64,000 nt of DNA from SYFY01 sp043719475 (GCA_043719475.1 JAYSTS010000179.1:16582-80581); one strand, 5' to 3'; shown: positions 15,226-24,032, counted from the first letter of the stretch. The notes: generated from the letters alone by a model not told the origin. Program-made: numbers and translations.

Positions 15226-15647
15226 GTACCATCACCCGTACAGCGCTGCTGCCGTACTCCGCTGAGCAGATGTTTGCGATGGTGAATGATGTTGCCAGCT
15301 ATCCGCAGTTCGTGCCTGGGTGCACTGCGGTGGATGTGATCGAGAGTTCTGCAACCACGGTGATTGCCAGTGTGCATGCTTCCGCAAGCGGATTCAGTGC
15401 GACGTTTACCACGCGAAACACACTAGCCGCATGCTCGCGGATCGATCTGGAGCTTACCGACGGTCCTTTTGATCGTTTTGTCGGTTCGTGGCTCTTTCAA
15501 CCACTGGGAAGTGCGGGTTGCAAAGTCACGCTACAATTGGACTTTCAGTTGCGTGGCTTGTTGCGCGCGGTAGAGCCGCTGGTCGGGAAAGCTGCTGATG
15601 TGGTTGTGGACGCGTTTGTCAAACGCGCACGCCAATTGGCATCATGA
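15222..15647 (+). CDS. ratA: RatA/Coq10-like START-domain protein
   Basis: Member of the polyketide cyclase/START superfamily (YfjG, Coq10). In E. coli it is described as a toxin that hampers 70S formation, while homologues bind ubiquinone. Features are TRTALLPYSAEQMFAMVNDV, YPQFVPGCTAVDV, the mid-protein GFSATFTTRN strand, and LQLDFQLRGLLRAVEPLVGK near the C-terminus. I start at TTG 15222, overlapping the symporter stop, giving 141 aa; the ATG starting upstream in frame would lie inside the symporter. It overlaps rnfH by 4 nt. Confidence 0.9.
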   Translation: MSTITRTALLPYSAEQMFAMVNDVASYPQFVPGCTAVDVIESSATTVIASVHASASGFSATFTTRNTLAACSRIDLELTDGPFDRFVGSWLFQPLGSAGCKVTLQLDFQLRGLLRAVEPLVGKAADVVVDAFVKRARQLAS

Positions 15648-15937
15648 CGCTGCTGCTCGTTGATCTGGTGTACGCGCTTGCGGACGAGCAGCATGTCTTG
15701 CAGTTGAAATTGAATGAGGGGGCGTCAATAGCAGATGCACTTGCGGTGGCAAAAAATGATGCGCTTTTCGCCCGTTTCCCATTGCAGAATCTGACGACGG
15801 GCATCTGGGGTGAAGTTAAACCAACCAGCTACCTGCTCTCGTCCGGAGATCGGTTGGAGCTGTACCGGTCGCTTAAGATTGATCCGATGCAGGCACGCCG
15901 TAACCGAATCAAAGGCCTGCCGGTGGCGCCTCGATAG
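15644..15937 (+). CDS. rnfH: RnfH-family ubiquitin-like protein (RatB)
   Basis: Small beta-grasp protein conserved next to ratA. LVDLVYALADEQHVLQLKLN at the N-terminus and SSGDRLELYRSLKIDPMQAR near the end match the RnfH family (the DPxxAR ending is typical). Its biochemical role is unclear. The last 29 nt overlap the 3' end of convergent bamE. Confidence 0.92.
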   Translation: MTLLLVDLVYALADEQHVLQLKLNEGASIADALAVAKNDALFARFPLQNLTTGIWGEVKPTSYLLSSGDRLELYRSLKIDPMQARRNRIKGLPVAPR

Positions 15938-16361
15938 CTGCTGCGTCTGCAGGTTCATCATCTTCCGGCGGCAGATCCTTGATGATGTGCTCTGCGGGTA
16001 CTTCGGGCGTTGACGGACCAGCGGCAGCGGAGGGTGAGAGGTTGCCGCTGAAGGATGCCAGCCGGTCCTGTTCGAAGATCAGAGACAGATAGGTCCTTTC
16101 GTGGTATTGGCCGGGAATGTCGATGTAGTAGAGATAATCCCAGCGATCTTCATTGAATCGGTTCCGTGTTACCGGGTCGCCGAGAACGAATCGAACCTGG
16201 TTTCGTGTCATGCCTGGCTTGAGTTGATCGACCATTTCCTGATTGATCACGTTCCCCTGCTGGATCGTGATTTTGTGAACCCGAGGCAGCCCCAGCTTCG
16301 GCATGGTGCAGGCACTCAGGACAAGTGAAGTGAACAGAATGGTGACGATGGGCGCGCGCAT
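15909..16361 (-). CDS. bamE: Outer membrane protein assembly factor BamE (SmpA/OmlA lipoprotein)
   Basis: Lipoprotein of the BAM complex that inserts beta-barrel proteins into the outer membrane. The lipobox is in VLSACTMPKL (Cys about residue 18) after a short hydrophobic signal. The domain motif is QGNVINQEMVDQLKPGMTRN, then QVRFVLGDPVTRNRFNEDRW and YYIDIP. The C-terminal Pro/Ala-rich tail is longer than in E. coli BamE (150 aa against 113). It converges on rnfH, the arrangement known from other gammaproteobacteria. Confidence 0.95.
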   Translation of the reverse strand: MRAPIVTILFTSLVLSACTMPKLGLPRVHKITIQQGNVINQEMVDQLKPGMTRNQVRFVLGDPVTRNRFNEDRWDYLYYIDIPGQYHERTYLSLIFEQDRLASFSGNLSPSAAAGPSTPEVPAEHIIKDLPPEDDEPADAAAIEAPPAGL

Positions 16362-16444
16362 GGCAGACCGGGTTTCAATGGTGCGCGGATGGTACTCGAA
16401 ATGGCCAAGCCGCTGAACTTCCGTCGACTGGCGAGACCCGCCGG

Positions 16445-18085
16445 CTAGTTGGCCTCGGCCAGCAGGGCATCGGCGTACTGTCTGGTCTTTTCCGATACTT
16501 CGGCGCCAGCCAGCATTCGGGCGATCTCCTCCCTGCGCGCCGGGCGATCGAGTCTCAGAATGGTGGTGTCCTCACTATCTGTCTTGCGAACACACAGGTG
16601 GTGTTCGCCGAGTGCAGCAACCTGCGGGGCGTGGGTGACACAGATGACCTGGGTGTGTGCACCGAGGCGTCGCAGCAGCCGGCCGATGGTATCGGCGAGA
16701 TTGCCGCCGACCCCGACATCCGCTTCATCCAGCACCAGGCAAGGCAGTGCACTGCGCTCCGCAGCCGTCACCGCAATGGCGAGGTTGATCCGTGCGAGTT
16801 CACCGCCGCTGGCAATGCGACCAAGGGGCCCCGGCGGATATTTCGGATTCGTGGTTACCAGCAGTTCGACCCCGTCAATGCCGGTTTCGTTTTCAGCATC
16901 ACTGAATTCGACCCCCAGCTTTGCCTTGGCCAGGCCGAGTTCGGCGAGTATTCGTGATACTTCTTTTGCGAATTCTTTTGCCGCCTTCTTTCTCTTGTTC
17001 GAAAGCGCCTGCGCGCTGCCTGTGAAGGCTGACCCCAGGATGCGTGCCTTGGCTTCGGTGGCTTCCAGCGCCTGGGTGTCGGCGTTGATGCTGGCCAGCT
17101 CATCCGCAAGAGATTGCACTCGGGCGGGCAGTTCTCGTGGTGTGATCTTGTGTTTGCGAGCCAGACCATGCAGGACTTCGATTGACTCTGACAACACCGA
17201 AAGCCGCTCCGGGTCTGGTTCCAGTGCATCGGCGTAGTGACGAAGGTGTCGGCTGGCGTCCGCAAGCAAAGCTCCGGCATCACCGAGGGCAGAACGTGCG
17301 GCATCGAGCGCTGGGTGACTGTCGACCAAGGCGCCAAGTGTCGACATGAGCCGGCCAGGGGCATCAAGTTCAGCGAGGGTATTGTCGGCAGCCAGAACTG
17401 TTTCGAGCAGATGATCTACCTGGGCCAGGCGGCGATGGTCGTTGAACAGCTGATCGACTTCCTGAAGGTCGATACCAAGGCCGTCCAGTTCCTGTAGCTG
17501 ATAGGTCAGCAGTTCAATGCGATCTGCCTGCCGGCTCGCACCGACACGAAGGGCTTCTGCCTCGCGGCGAATACGCTGCCAACTTCGCCAGATCTCGGTG
17601 ACTTGATCCCGATCGGTGCCGGCGAGTGCAAAGTCGTCGAGTAGCGCCAGTTGCACGTCCCGACGACCTAGTCGCACGTTCTCGTGTTGCCCGTGGACGT
17701 CAACGAGGCTTTCACCAAGCTCCCGCAATACCTGCAAAGTGACCGGGATACCGTTCACGAACGCTTTCGAACGGCCGTCGGCTGACATGGTGCGCCTTAG
17801 CAGGCAGGTGCTTGGACCATCCAGATCGACAAGTTCCAGGGCGGTCAGACGATTCCTGATCCGTGGTGTCAGGGAGATATCGAATTCGGCGCTCACATCC
17901 AGACGTGCAGCCCCTGGACGCAGCAGGTCGCTGGCGGCTCGCTCGCCGAGCACCAGAGAAAGTGCGGCCAGAAGTATGGACTTGCCGGCACCGGACTCGC
18001 CCGTAATCACGGTTAAACCCGCTGAAAATGAGACTTCGAGTCGCTCCACGAGCGCGAGGTCTTGCACTGTCAGGTGCTTCAGCAT
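16445..18085 (-). CDS. recN: DNA repair protein RecN
   Basis: SMC-like ATPase acting in double-strand break repair. I start at ATG 18085 (MLKHLTVQDLALVERLEV); the frame extends 100 codons further upstream but lies opposite hrcA and is not conserved. Walker A is TGESGAGKSILLAALSL (about residues 29-45), the RQ(V)DxHGQHEN-like segment is SLVDVHGQHENVRL, a central coiled coil follows, and the ABC signature is LGRIASGGELARINLAI with Walker B LVLDEADVGVGG. At 546 aa it is full length. It is divergent from hrcA across 87 bp. Confidence 0.96.
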   Translation of the reverse strand: MLKHLTVQDLALVERLEVSFSAGLTVITGESGAGKSILLAALSLVLGERAASDLLRPGAARLDVSAEFDISLTPRIRNRLTALELVDLDGPSTCLLRRTMSADGRSKAFVNGIPVTLQVLRELGESLVDVHGQHENVRLGRRDVQLALLDDFALAGTDRDQVTEIWRSWQRIRREAEALRVGASRQADRIELLTYQLQELDGLGIDLQEVDQLFNDHRRLAQVDHLLETVLAADNTLAELDAPGRLMSTLGALVDSHPALDAARSALGDAGALLADASRHLRHYADALEPDPERLSVLSESIEVLHGLARKHKITPRELPARVQSLADELASINADTQALEATEAKARILGSAFTGSAQALSNKRKKAAKEFAKEVSRILAELGLAKAKLGVEFSDAENETGIDGVELLVTTNPKYPPGPLGRIASGGELARINLAIAVTAAERSALPCLVLDEADVGVGGNLADTIGRLLRRLGAHTQVICVTHAPQVAALGEHHLCVRKTDSEDTTILRLDRPARREEIARMLAGAEVSEKTRQYADALLAEAN

Positions 18086-18172
18086 AAAAAGTAGCGTCCT
18101 CGTCTGAAGGGGAGCGAATCGATCATGATCAATTGTTCCACTAGAGTTTGACCGAAGTTCTGTTGTAAACCC

Positions 18173-19234
18173 ATGCCCAGACCCATTGTCCGCAATTCGT
18201 TTGAGACCGCGCTGGATTCGCGGGCGCAACAATTGCTGAAGCTTGTGGTGGAACACTACCTGATTGATGGTCGGCCGATTGCTTCGAAAGCGCTGGCGGA
18301 ACTTCCGGCGATCGGGGTCAGCTCGGCAACAGTGCGCAACATCATGGCCGAACTTGAACAGCTTGGTCTGGTGCGATCGCCGCATACCTCGGCTGGTAAG
18401 GTGCCCACCGTCCAGGGATTACGTCTCTTCGTCGACACGATGCTGTCTGTCCAGCCACTCGACCTGCAGAGCCTTCGACAGGTCGAACAACAACTCGATC
18501 CTGATCTGTCACCCAAGGAGCTGGTTTCCAACGCGAGTGAGCTGCTCTCGAAGCTGACTCAGATGACCTGCGTAGTCACCACCCCGAAACGCAACGGGAT
18601 TGCACTCAAGCATGTCGAGTTCGTAAAACTCACCGATACCCGTGTTCTGGTTGTGTTGGTGATGCAGGATCGCGAAATCCAGAATCGCGTGATACATACC
18701 GAACGGGTGCATAGCGACATCGAGTTGGCGACCGCAGCCAACTTCCTTAATCGAGAGTTTGTAGGGCGTCCGCTGGAAGAAATCCGCACTGAACTTCTGA
18801 AGTCCATGCGGCAGGACCGAGACCGCATGAACTCGCTGATGGAAACCGCGCTGGATGTGGCATCACGAGCTTTCGTGGTGCCGGCTGAAAATCCCGGTCG
18901 AGATCTGGTCGTAGCGGGCGAAACTCGCCTGGTCGATGTCTCTGGTGATCTGGGCACGGCACGCGCGCTGTTCGAGGCATTTTCCCACAAGGGTGTCATC
19001 CTCCATCTGCTCGATCGCTGCCTGCAGAGCGATGGCATTCAGCTCTTCATTGGCCATGAAACTGGCTATGCGCAGCTTGACGAGGTGTCTCTGGTCACGT
19101 CCACGTACGAAGTCAATGGCATGGTGGCCGGGGTGCTTGGCGTCATTGGACCGACTCGAATGGCCTACAAGGACGTGATTCCGGTTGTGGACGTCACGGC
19201 CCGACTGCTCGGTGCAGCGCTTCGTTATGGCTGA
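18173..19234 (+). CDS. hrcA: Heat-inducible transcription repressor HrcA
   Basis: HrcA normally represses chaperone operons by binding CIRCE (TTAGCACTC-N9-GAGTGCTAA) and needs GroEL for folding. The N-terminal winged helix is SRAQQLLKLVVEHYLIDGRP, then ASKALAELPAIGVSSATVRN and IMAELEQLGLVRSPHTSAGK. The C-terminal GAF-like domain ends in the typical GVIGPTRMAYKDVIPVVDVT. At 353 aa it is full length. It leads the hrcA-grpE-dnaK-dnaJ block. I could not see a canonical CIRCE element before hrcA, grpE, dnaK or dnaJ. Confidence 0.95.
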   Translation: MPRPIVRNSFETALDSRAQQLLKLVVEHYLIDGRPIASKALAELPAIGVSSATVRNIMAELEQLGLVRSPHTSAGKVPTVQGLRLFVDTMLSVQPLDLQSLRQVEQQLDPDLSPKELVSNASELLSKLTQMTCVVTTPKRNGIALKHVEFVKLTDTRVLVVLVMQDREIQNRVIHTERVHSDIELATAANFLNREFVGRPLEEIRTELLKSMRQDRDRMNSLMETALDVASRAFVVPAENPGRDLVVAGETRLVDVSGDLGTARALFEAFSHKGVILHLLDRCLQSDGIQLFIGHETGYAQLDEVSLVTSTYEVNGMVAGVLGVIGPTRMAYKDVIPVVDVTARLLGAALRYG

Positions 19235-19263
19235 TACCGGTCGTCTTTCTTTCGACGCAAGGG

Positions 19264-19290
19264 GTTGAATCGCCTGACTTCAGCCCCCAT
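19264..19290 (+). promoter_or_regulatory. Putative sigma32 (heat-shock) promoter before grpE
   Basis: gTTGAA (19264-19269), a 15-bp spacer and CCCCAT (19285-19290) match the RpoH consensus CTTGAA-N13-15-CCCCATnT well. Transcription would start close to 19300, leaving a leader of about 20 nt before ATG 19324. Supported by sequence only. Confidence 0.6.
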
Positions 19291-19323
19291 GGTGCCCGAA
19301 TCTTGAAATTTGATGGCACATGC

Positions 19324-19911
19324 ATGTCGGAACAACCCGGAGATATCAATCAGGACCAGGCACCGGATGCGCTCCCTGATGGGGGCCAGTCTGATGTCCC
19401 AGAGACCGAAGGGTCAGGGGCGGAAGGGTCAGAGGCGGAAGGGTCAGGTGACCCTGCACTCACAGCGGCCCAAGCACAGATCGCTGCGCTCAAAGATCAG
19501 CTGCTGCGTGCGCAGGCTGAAATGGACAACCTGCGCCGACGCAATCAACGAGATGTCGAAAACGCACACAAATATGGCGTAGAGCGATTATTGGGTGAGA
19601 TGCCCGCGCTTCTTGACAGCTTTGAGAAGGGGATGGAGTCTGCCAGTGCGCTGGAGGGCGAGACTGCTGTGGCGGTCGCTGAGGGACTGACCCTCTGCCA
19701 CAAACTTTTCCTGGCGGCGCTTGCGCGCTATGGCGTCACACCAGTCGACCCGCGAGGCGAACCCTTCAATCCAAAGTGGCATGAAGCAATTGCGATGGTC
19801 GCCAATCCTGACATGGAGCCGAATTCCGTCATGGATGTGCTGCAGACAGGCTATCTGCTGCATGACCGGGTGTTGCGCGCTGCCAAAGTCGTGGTTACCA
19901 AAGCGCCATGA
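19324..19911 (+). CDS. grpE: Nucleotide exchange factor GrpE
   Basis: Dimeric cochaperone that releases ADP from DnaK. After an acidic N-terminal region comes the long helix LTAAQAQIAALKDQLLRAQA, then EMDNLRRRNQRDVENAHKYG and the beta-domain MVANPDMEPNSVMDVLQTGY. I take ATG 19324 as start because it follows the sigma32-like promoter; TTG 19303 would add seven residues. The ribosome binding site is weak in both cases. The N-terminal part includes a 15-bp tandem repeat (19411-19450) encoding GSGAE-GSEAE-GSGD. Confidence 0.94.
   Translation: MSEQPGDINQDQAPDALPDGGQSDVPETEGSGAEGSEAEGSGDPALTAAQAQIAALKDQLLRAQAEMDNLRRRNQRDVENAHKYGVERLLGEMPALLDSFEKGMESASALEGETAVAVAEGLTLCHKLFLAALARYGVTPVDPRGEPFNPKWHEAIAMVANPDMEPNSVMDVLQTGYLLHDRVLRAAKVVVTKAP
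19411..19450 (+). repeat. 15-bp tandem repeat inside grpE
   Basis: The unit gggtcaggggcggaa is followed by gggtcagaggcggaa and a partial third copy. It is in frame and lengthens the acidic disordered N-terminus of GrpE. Confidence 0.8.
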
Positions 19912-19952
19912 GATAAATCACGGATTTGAGCCAAGCCGCTTGAAGCCTTGTC

Positions 19953-19981
19953 GAACGGCCACATATATCCCCTATAGATAA
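19953..19981 (+). promoter_or_regulatory. Possible dnaK promoter
   Basis: In the 100-bp grpE-dnaK gap, TTGTCG is followed by an AT-rich stretch and CCCCTATAGATAAT. It can be read as a weak sigma32 (-10 CCCCTATA) or sigma70 (TATAGA/TAGATAAT) promoter. Spacing is not ideal in either reading. Confidence 0.35.
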
Positions 19982-20011
19982 TCGCGCCCTGAGCGCAGCT
20001 GGAGAATTGAG

Positions 20012-21949
20012 ATGGGAAAGATCATCGGCATTGACCTCGGCACGACCAATTCGTGTGTGGCCGTCATGGACGGCGGTGAAGCCAAGGTCATCGAAAACTC
20101 GGAAGGCGATCGCACGACGCCCTCGATCATTGCCTATGCCGATGATGGTGAAATCCTCGTCGGCCAAAGTGCCAAGCGCCAGGCCGTCACTAATCCGAAA
20201 AACACGCTGTTTGCCGTTAAGCGGCTAATCGGGCGCCGTTTTGCGGATGATGTGGTCCAGAAGGACATCAAGATGGTGCCGTACCGGATCACTGCGGCGG
20301 ACAACGGGGACGCGTGGATTGAGGTCAATGGCAAGCGCTTGGCACCCCCGCAGGTGTCAGCTGAAGTCCTGAAAAAGATGAAGAAGACCGCAGAAGACTA
20401 CCTCGGCGAACCCGTTACCGAGGCGGTGATCACTGTACCTGCGTATTTCAATGACTCCCAGCGGCAGGCAACGAAAGATGCGGGCCGCATTGCGGGTCTG
20501 GAGGTAAAGCGGATCATCAACGAGCCTACCGCGGCGGCGCTCGCTTATGGGCTCGACAAAAAACGCGGTGATGCAAAGATCGTGGTGTATGACCTTGGTG
20601 GTGGCACATTCGATATTTCGGTCATCGAAATTGCCGAGATTGATGGTGAGCATCAGTTTGAAGTGCTGTCGACGAACGGCGACACTTTTCTCGGTGGCGA
20701 AGATTTTGATCTGCGTGTCATCGACTATCTTGCCGACGAATTCAAGAAGACCAATGGCGTGGATCTGCACAACGATCCGCTGGCGTTGCAGCGTTTGAAA
20801 GAAGCTGCGGAGAAGGCAAAGATCGAATTGTCGAGCAGCCAGCAGACCGAGATCAATCTGCCCTACATCACCGCTGATCAGACCGGGCCGAAGCACCTGG
20901 TGCTGAAGCTGACCCGTGCCAAGCTCGAGTCGCTCGTTGAGGAACTTGTTAATCGCACGATGGAACCGTGTCGCATTGCGTTAAGTGATGCCGGTATGAA
21001 GAACTCCGATATTGATGATGTGATTCTGGTTGGCGGGCAGACACGCATGCCGCTCGTTCAGGCCAAGGTCAAGGAGTTCTTTGGTCAGGAGCCACGCCGT
21101 GATGTGAATCCGGATGAAGCGGTTGCGGTGGGCGCCGCGATTCAGGCATCGGTGCTGGCTGGCGAACGCAGTGACGTGTTGCTGCTGGACGTGACACCGC
21201 TGTCCCTGGGCATTGAGACGCTGGGTGGTGTCATGAGTGTGCTGATTGAAAAGAACACCACCATTCCAACCAAGAAAGGGCAGACATTTTCAACAGCGGA
21301 TGACAATCAGACCGCCGTGACAATCCATGTGCTGCAAGGCGAGCGGAAACAGGCGACTGCCAACAAGTCGCTGGGCCGATTTGATCTGGCTGACATTCCA
21401 CCGGCGCCAAGAGGTATGCCGCAGGTTGAAGTCAGTTTCGATATTGACGCCAACGGCATCTTGAATGTGTCGGCAAAAGACAAGGCCACCGGGAAAGAGC
21501 AGTCGATTGTCATCAAGGCGTCGAGCGGTTTGTCAGACGACGAGATTCAGAAGATGGTGCGTGACGCTGAGGCTCATTCAGCTGAAGACGCCAAGTTCGA
21601 AGAAATGGTCCAGCTACGCAATCAGGCAGATGCGCTGGTGCACAGCGCGCGCAAGGCAGTTGCGGATGCGGGTGACAAGGCAACGCAGCAAGAGAAGGAC
21701 GCCATTGAAACGGCCGCGAAAGATGTCGAAGCTGCCCTCAAGACTGAGGACAAAGCCAATATCGAAGCAAAAATACAGGCGCTTTCTGCTGCCTCCGCTA
21801 CACTCGCGCAGAAGATGTACGAGTCGCAGAGCGCTGGCGAGGGAATGGGTAGTGCTGGTGGAAGCGCAGGTGCAGGTGGTAGTGGTCCTGGGCCGGATGG
21901 TGATGCACTCGATGCCGAGTTCGAAGAGGTCAAGGACAAGGACAAGTAG
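20012..21949 (+). CDS. dnaK: Chaperone protein DnaK (Hsp70)
   Basis: ATP-dependent chaperone. IGIDLGTTNSCVAVMDGGEA at the start, the phosphate motif VYDLGGGTFDISVIEI (about residues 192-207), VILVGGQTRMPLVQ and the linker LLLDVTPLSLGIET are all intact. The substrate domain and lid are followed by a Gly/Ser-rich stretch and the EEVKDKDK tail, which carries the EEV-type DnaJ-interacting end. Length 645 aa. It lies between grpE and dnaJ; an intrinsic terminator separates it from dnaJ. Confidence 0.99.
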   Translation: MGKIIGIDLGTTNSCVAVMDGGEAKVIENSEGDRTTPSIIAYADDGEILVGQSAKRQAVTNPKNTLFAVKRLIGRRFADDVVQKDIKMVPYRITAADNGDAWIEVNGKRLAPPQVSAEVLKKMKKTAEDYLGEPVTEAVITVPAYFNDSQRQATKDAGRIAGLEVKRIINEPTAAALAYGLDKKRGDAKIVVYDLGGGTFDISVIEIAEIDGEHQFEVLSTNGDTFLGGEDFDLRVIDYLADEFKKTNGVDLHNDPLALQRLKEAAEKAKIELSSSQQTEINLPYITADQTGPKHLVLKLTRAKLESLVEELVNRTMEPCRIALSDAGMKNSDIDDVILVGGQTRMPLVQAKVKEFFGQEPRRDVNPDEAVAVGAAIQASVLAGERSDVLLLDVTPLSLGIETLGGVMSVLIEKNTTIPTKKGQTFSTADDNQTAVTIHVLQGERKQATANKSLGRFDLADIPPAPRGMPQVEVSFDIDANGILNVSAKDKATGKEQSIVIKASSGLSDDEIQKMVRDAEAHSAEDAKFEEMVQLRNQADALVHSARKAVADAGDKATQQEKDAIETAAKDVEAALKTEDKANIEAKIQALSAASATLAQKMYESQSAGEGMGSAGGSAGAGGSGPGPDGDALDAEFEEVKDKDK

Positions 21950-21971
21950 CGCCGAGGAATAGTCAACAAAG

Positions 21972-21998
21972 CCAGACAATGTCGTAGCGACAGTCTGG
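21972..21998 (+). other. Hairpin in the dnaK-dnaJ gap
   Basis: CCAGAC...GTCTGG brackets an inner GTCG-tag-CGAC pairing, giving a two-step stem directly before the terminator. It may stabilise the dnaK mRNA 3' end. Confidence 0.45.
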
Positions 21999-22010
21999 AG
22001 CAAGAGCGAG

Positions 22011-22046
22011 CCGCGGCGTCGATTCAGGCGACACCGCGGTTTTTTC
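22011..22046 (+). terminator. Intrinsic terminator between dnaK and dnaJ
   Basis: CCGCGGCGTCG and CGACACCGCGG form an 11-bp stem with one mismatch, followed by six T. It should cut transcription after dnaK and so lower dnaJ expression relative to dnaK. Confidence 0.85.
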
Positions 22047-22070
22047 ATTACGGAGCTGATTGGCAGGAAC

Positions 22071-23198
22071 ATGGCGAAGCGCGATTACTACGAAGTGTTG
22101 GGCGTAAGCCGGGATGCGGATGCCGATACCATTAAGAAGGCGTATCGGCGTCTTGCCATGAAGTATCACCCGGACCGTAACTCGGACGATCCTGAGTCAG
22201 AAGACAAATTCAAGGAAGCAACTGAAGCCTACGAAATCCTCATGGACGACGAAAGGCGGCCCGCCTACGACCGTTATGGGCATGCCGGCGTCGAGCAGAA
22301 TGCGGGTGGTGGCGGACGTGGGTTCGAGGGTTCGTTCAGCGACGTATTTGGTGATGTCTTCGGTGACATCTTCGGTGGAGGCGGCCGAAGCCGGGGCGGT
22401 CCTGCGCGAGGTGCTGACCTGCGTTACTCGCTGGAGCTGGACCTTGAGCAGGCAGTTCGCGGCGACAAGATCGAAATTCGCGTGCCGATTCTTGCCACGT
22501 GCGAAGACTGTAAGGGCAGTGGCGCTAAAGCTGGAAGTCAACCAACGACCTGTACCGATTGTGGTGGTGCGGGACAGGTTCGAGTCTCACAAGGGTTCTT
22601 TTCGCTGCAACAGACCTGTCCTCGTTGTCGTGGCCAAGGGCGCATCGTCAAGGATCCGTGCCGTAGTTGCAGTGGCGCCGGGCGTGTCGAGAAGCGGAAA
22701 ACACTATCCGTTCGAATTCCACCGGGAGTCGATACAGGGGATCGCATCCGGTTGACCGGTGAAGGCGAAGCCGGGCCCGGCGGTGGTCCGGCGGGTGATC
22801 TCTATGTTCAGGTGGAGGTACGACCGCACACGATTTTTGCGCGTGATGGCCGTGACCTGCATTGTGATGTACCCATTTCTTTTGCCGATGCTGCGTTGGG
22901 TGGCGAATTGGAAGTACCGACGCTGGATGGTCGCGTGAAATTGAAAGTGCCCGCTGGCACTCAGACGGCAAAACTGTTCCGACTTCGGGGGAAGGGAGTT
23001 GTCCCGGTACGAGGCGGCGGTCCAGGAGATTTGCTGTGTCGGGTGGTCGTGGAAACACCAGTGAATCTCACACCAAGGCAGACTGAACTGTTGGAAGAAT
23101 TCAAGACGACCATGAAGCAGGGTGGTGAAAAGCACTCGCCGAAAGAAACTTCCTGGTTCAAAGGCGTAAAGGACTTTTTCGACGGCCTGACTTCCTGA
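22071..23198 (+). CDS. dnaJ: Chaperone protein DnaJ (Hsp40)
   Basis: Cochaperone that stimulates the DnaK ATPase. The J domain has the HPD motif (RRLAMKYHPDRNSDD, about residues 25-39). A Gly/Phe-rich linker with GGGGRGFEGSF follows, then four zinc-binding CxxCxGxG repeats (CEDCKGSG, CTDCGGAG, CPRCRGQG, CRSCSGAG) and the C-terminal substrate domains. At 375 aa it is standard. Only 25 nt separate it from the terminator downstream of dnaK, so transcription depends on read-through or a local promoter. Confidence 0.98.
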   Translation: MAKRDYYEVLGVSRDADADTIKKAYRRLAMKYHPDRNSDDPESEDKFKEATEAYEILMDDERRPAYDRYGHAGVEQNAGGGGRGFEGSFSDVFGDVFGDIFGGGGRSRGGPARGADLRYSLELDLEQAVRGDKIEIRVPILATCEDCKGSGAKAGSQPTTCTDCGGAGQVRVSQGFFSLQQTCPRCRGQGRIVKDPCRSCSGAGRVEKRKTLSVRIPPGVDTGDRIRLTGEGEAGPGGGPAGDLYVQVEVRPHTIFARDGRDLHCDVPISFADAALGGELEVPTLDGRVKLKVPAGTQTAKLFRLRGKGVVPVRGGGPGDLLCRVVVETPVNLTPRQTELLEEFKTTMKQGGEKHSPKETSWFKGVKDFFDGLTS

Positions 23199-23231
23199 TA
23201 GCGTGCAGGCTTTCGGAAACGGATCACTTTC

Positions 23232-24032
23232 ATGCTGAAAATTGCGGTCACCGGGGCCGTTGGCCGAATGGGTCGGACGCTCGTCGAGGCCATCAGTGCC
23301 GCAGAGGATCTACAACTTGGCGCAGCTCTGGAGCGAGTTGATTGCCCACTGCTGGGCGCCGATGCGGGTGAAGTTGCAGCGGTTGGCCGGCTCGGTGTTC
23401 CCGTTGTAGCAGACATGGAGTCGGTGCTCAGCCAGTTCGACATTTTGATCGACTTCAGTGTGCCAGCAGCAACCCTCGAGAAGCTGGAAACCTGTGCAGC
23501 GGCAGGTAAGGCGCTCGTGATTGGTACCACAGGCTTCGATGCGGCTGGGCTCGCCCGCATCAGGCAGGCCGCAGAACGTATTCCGATATTGATGACCCCT
23601 AACATGAGCGTAGGCGTCAATCTCGTCTTCAAGTTGATTGAGATGGCGGCCAAGGCCTTGGGTGACACGGCTGATATCGAGATCATCGAAACCCATCATC
23701 GAAACAAGATCGATGCACCCTCAGGTACGGCTGTTCGCATGGGCGAAATTCTTGCGAGCGCCACCGGGCGGGACCTTGCTGATGTTGCGGTTTATGGTCG
23801 GCAAGGGATAACCGGGGTTCGAGATCGAGCGACGATCGGCTTCGGGACCATCAGAGGTGGCGATATCGTCGGCGACCACACGGTGCTTTTTGCGGCGGCT
23901 GGAGAACGTATCGAAATCACCCATCGGGCACACACTCGAAGTAATTTTGCAGAAGGCGCATTGCGAGCTGCCCGCTATCTGGCTGCAGCAAAACCAGGCG
24001 TCTATTCGATGCAGGATGTCCTGGGGTTGTAA
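23232..24032 (+). CDS. dapB: 4-hydroxy-tetrahydrodipicolinate reductase
   Basis: NAD(P)H-dependent step of the diaminopimelate and lysine pathway. The Rossmann start is IAVTGAVGRMGRTLVEAISA, the catalytic loop is ETHHRNKIDAPSGTA (about residues 155-169), and VGDHTVLFAAAGERIEITHR follows. The nucleotide loop reads GAVGRMG where GAGGRMG is common. Length 266 aa is normal. It sits in the common gammaproteobacterial order dnaJ-dapB-carA-carB. Confidence 0.97.
   Translation: MLKIAVTGAVGRMGRTLVEAISAAEDLQLGAALERVDCPLLGADAGEVAAVGRLGVPVVADMESVLSQFDILIDFSVPAATLEKLETCAAAGKALVIGTTGFDAAGLARIRQAAERIPILMTPNMSVGVNLVFKLIEMAAKALGDTADIEIIETHHRNKIDAPSGTAVRMGEILASATGRDLADVAVYGRQGITGVRDRATIGFGTIRGGDIVGDHTVLFAAAGERIEITHRAHTRSNFAEGALRAARYLAAAKPGVYSMQDVLGL

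Noticed and set aside
18086..18385. 100-codon upstream extension of the recN frame
   Set aside because: It runs antisense through the start of hrcA, and the RecN family begins exactly at ATG 18085.
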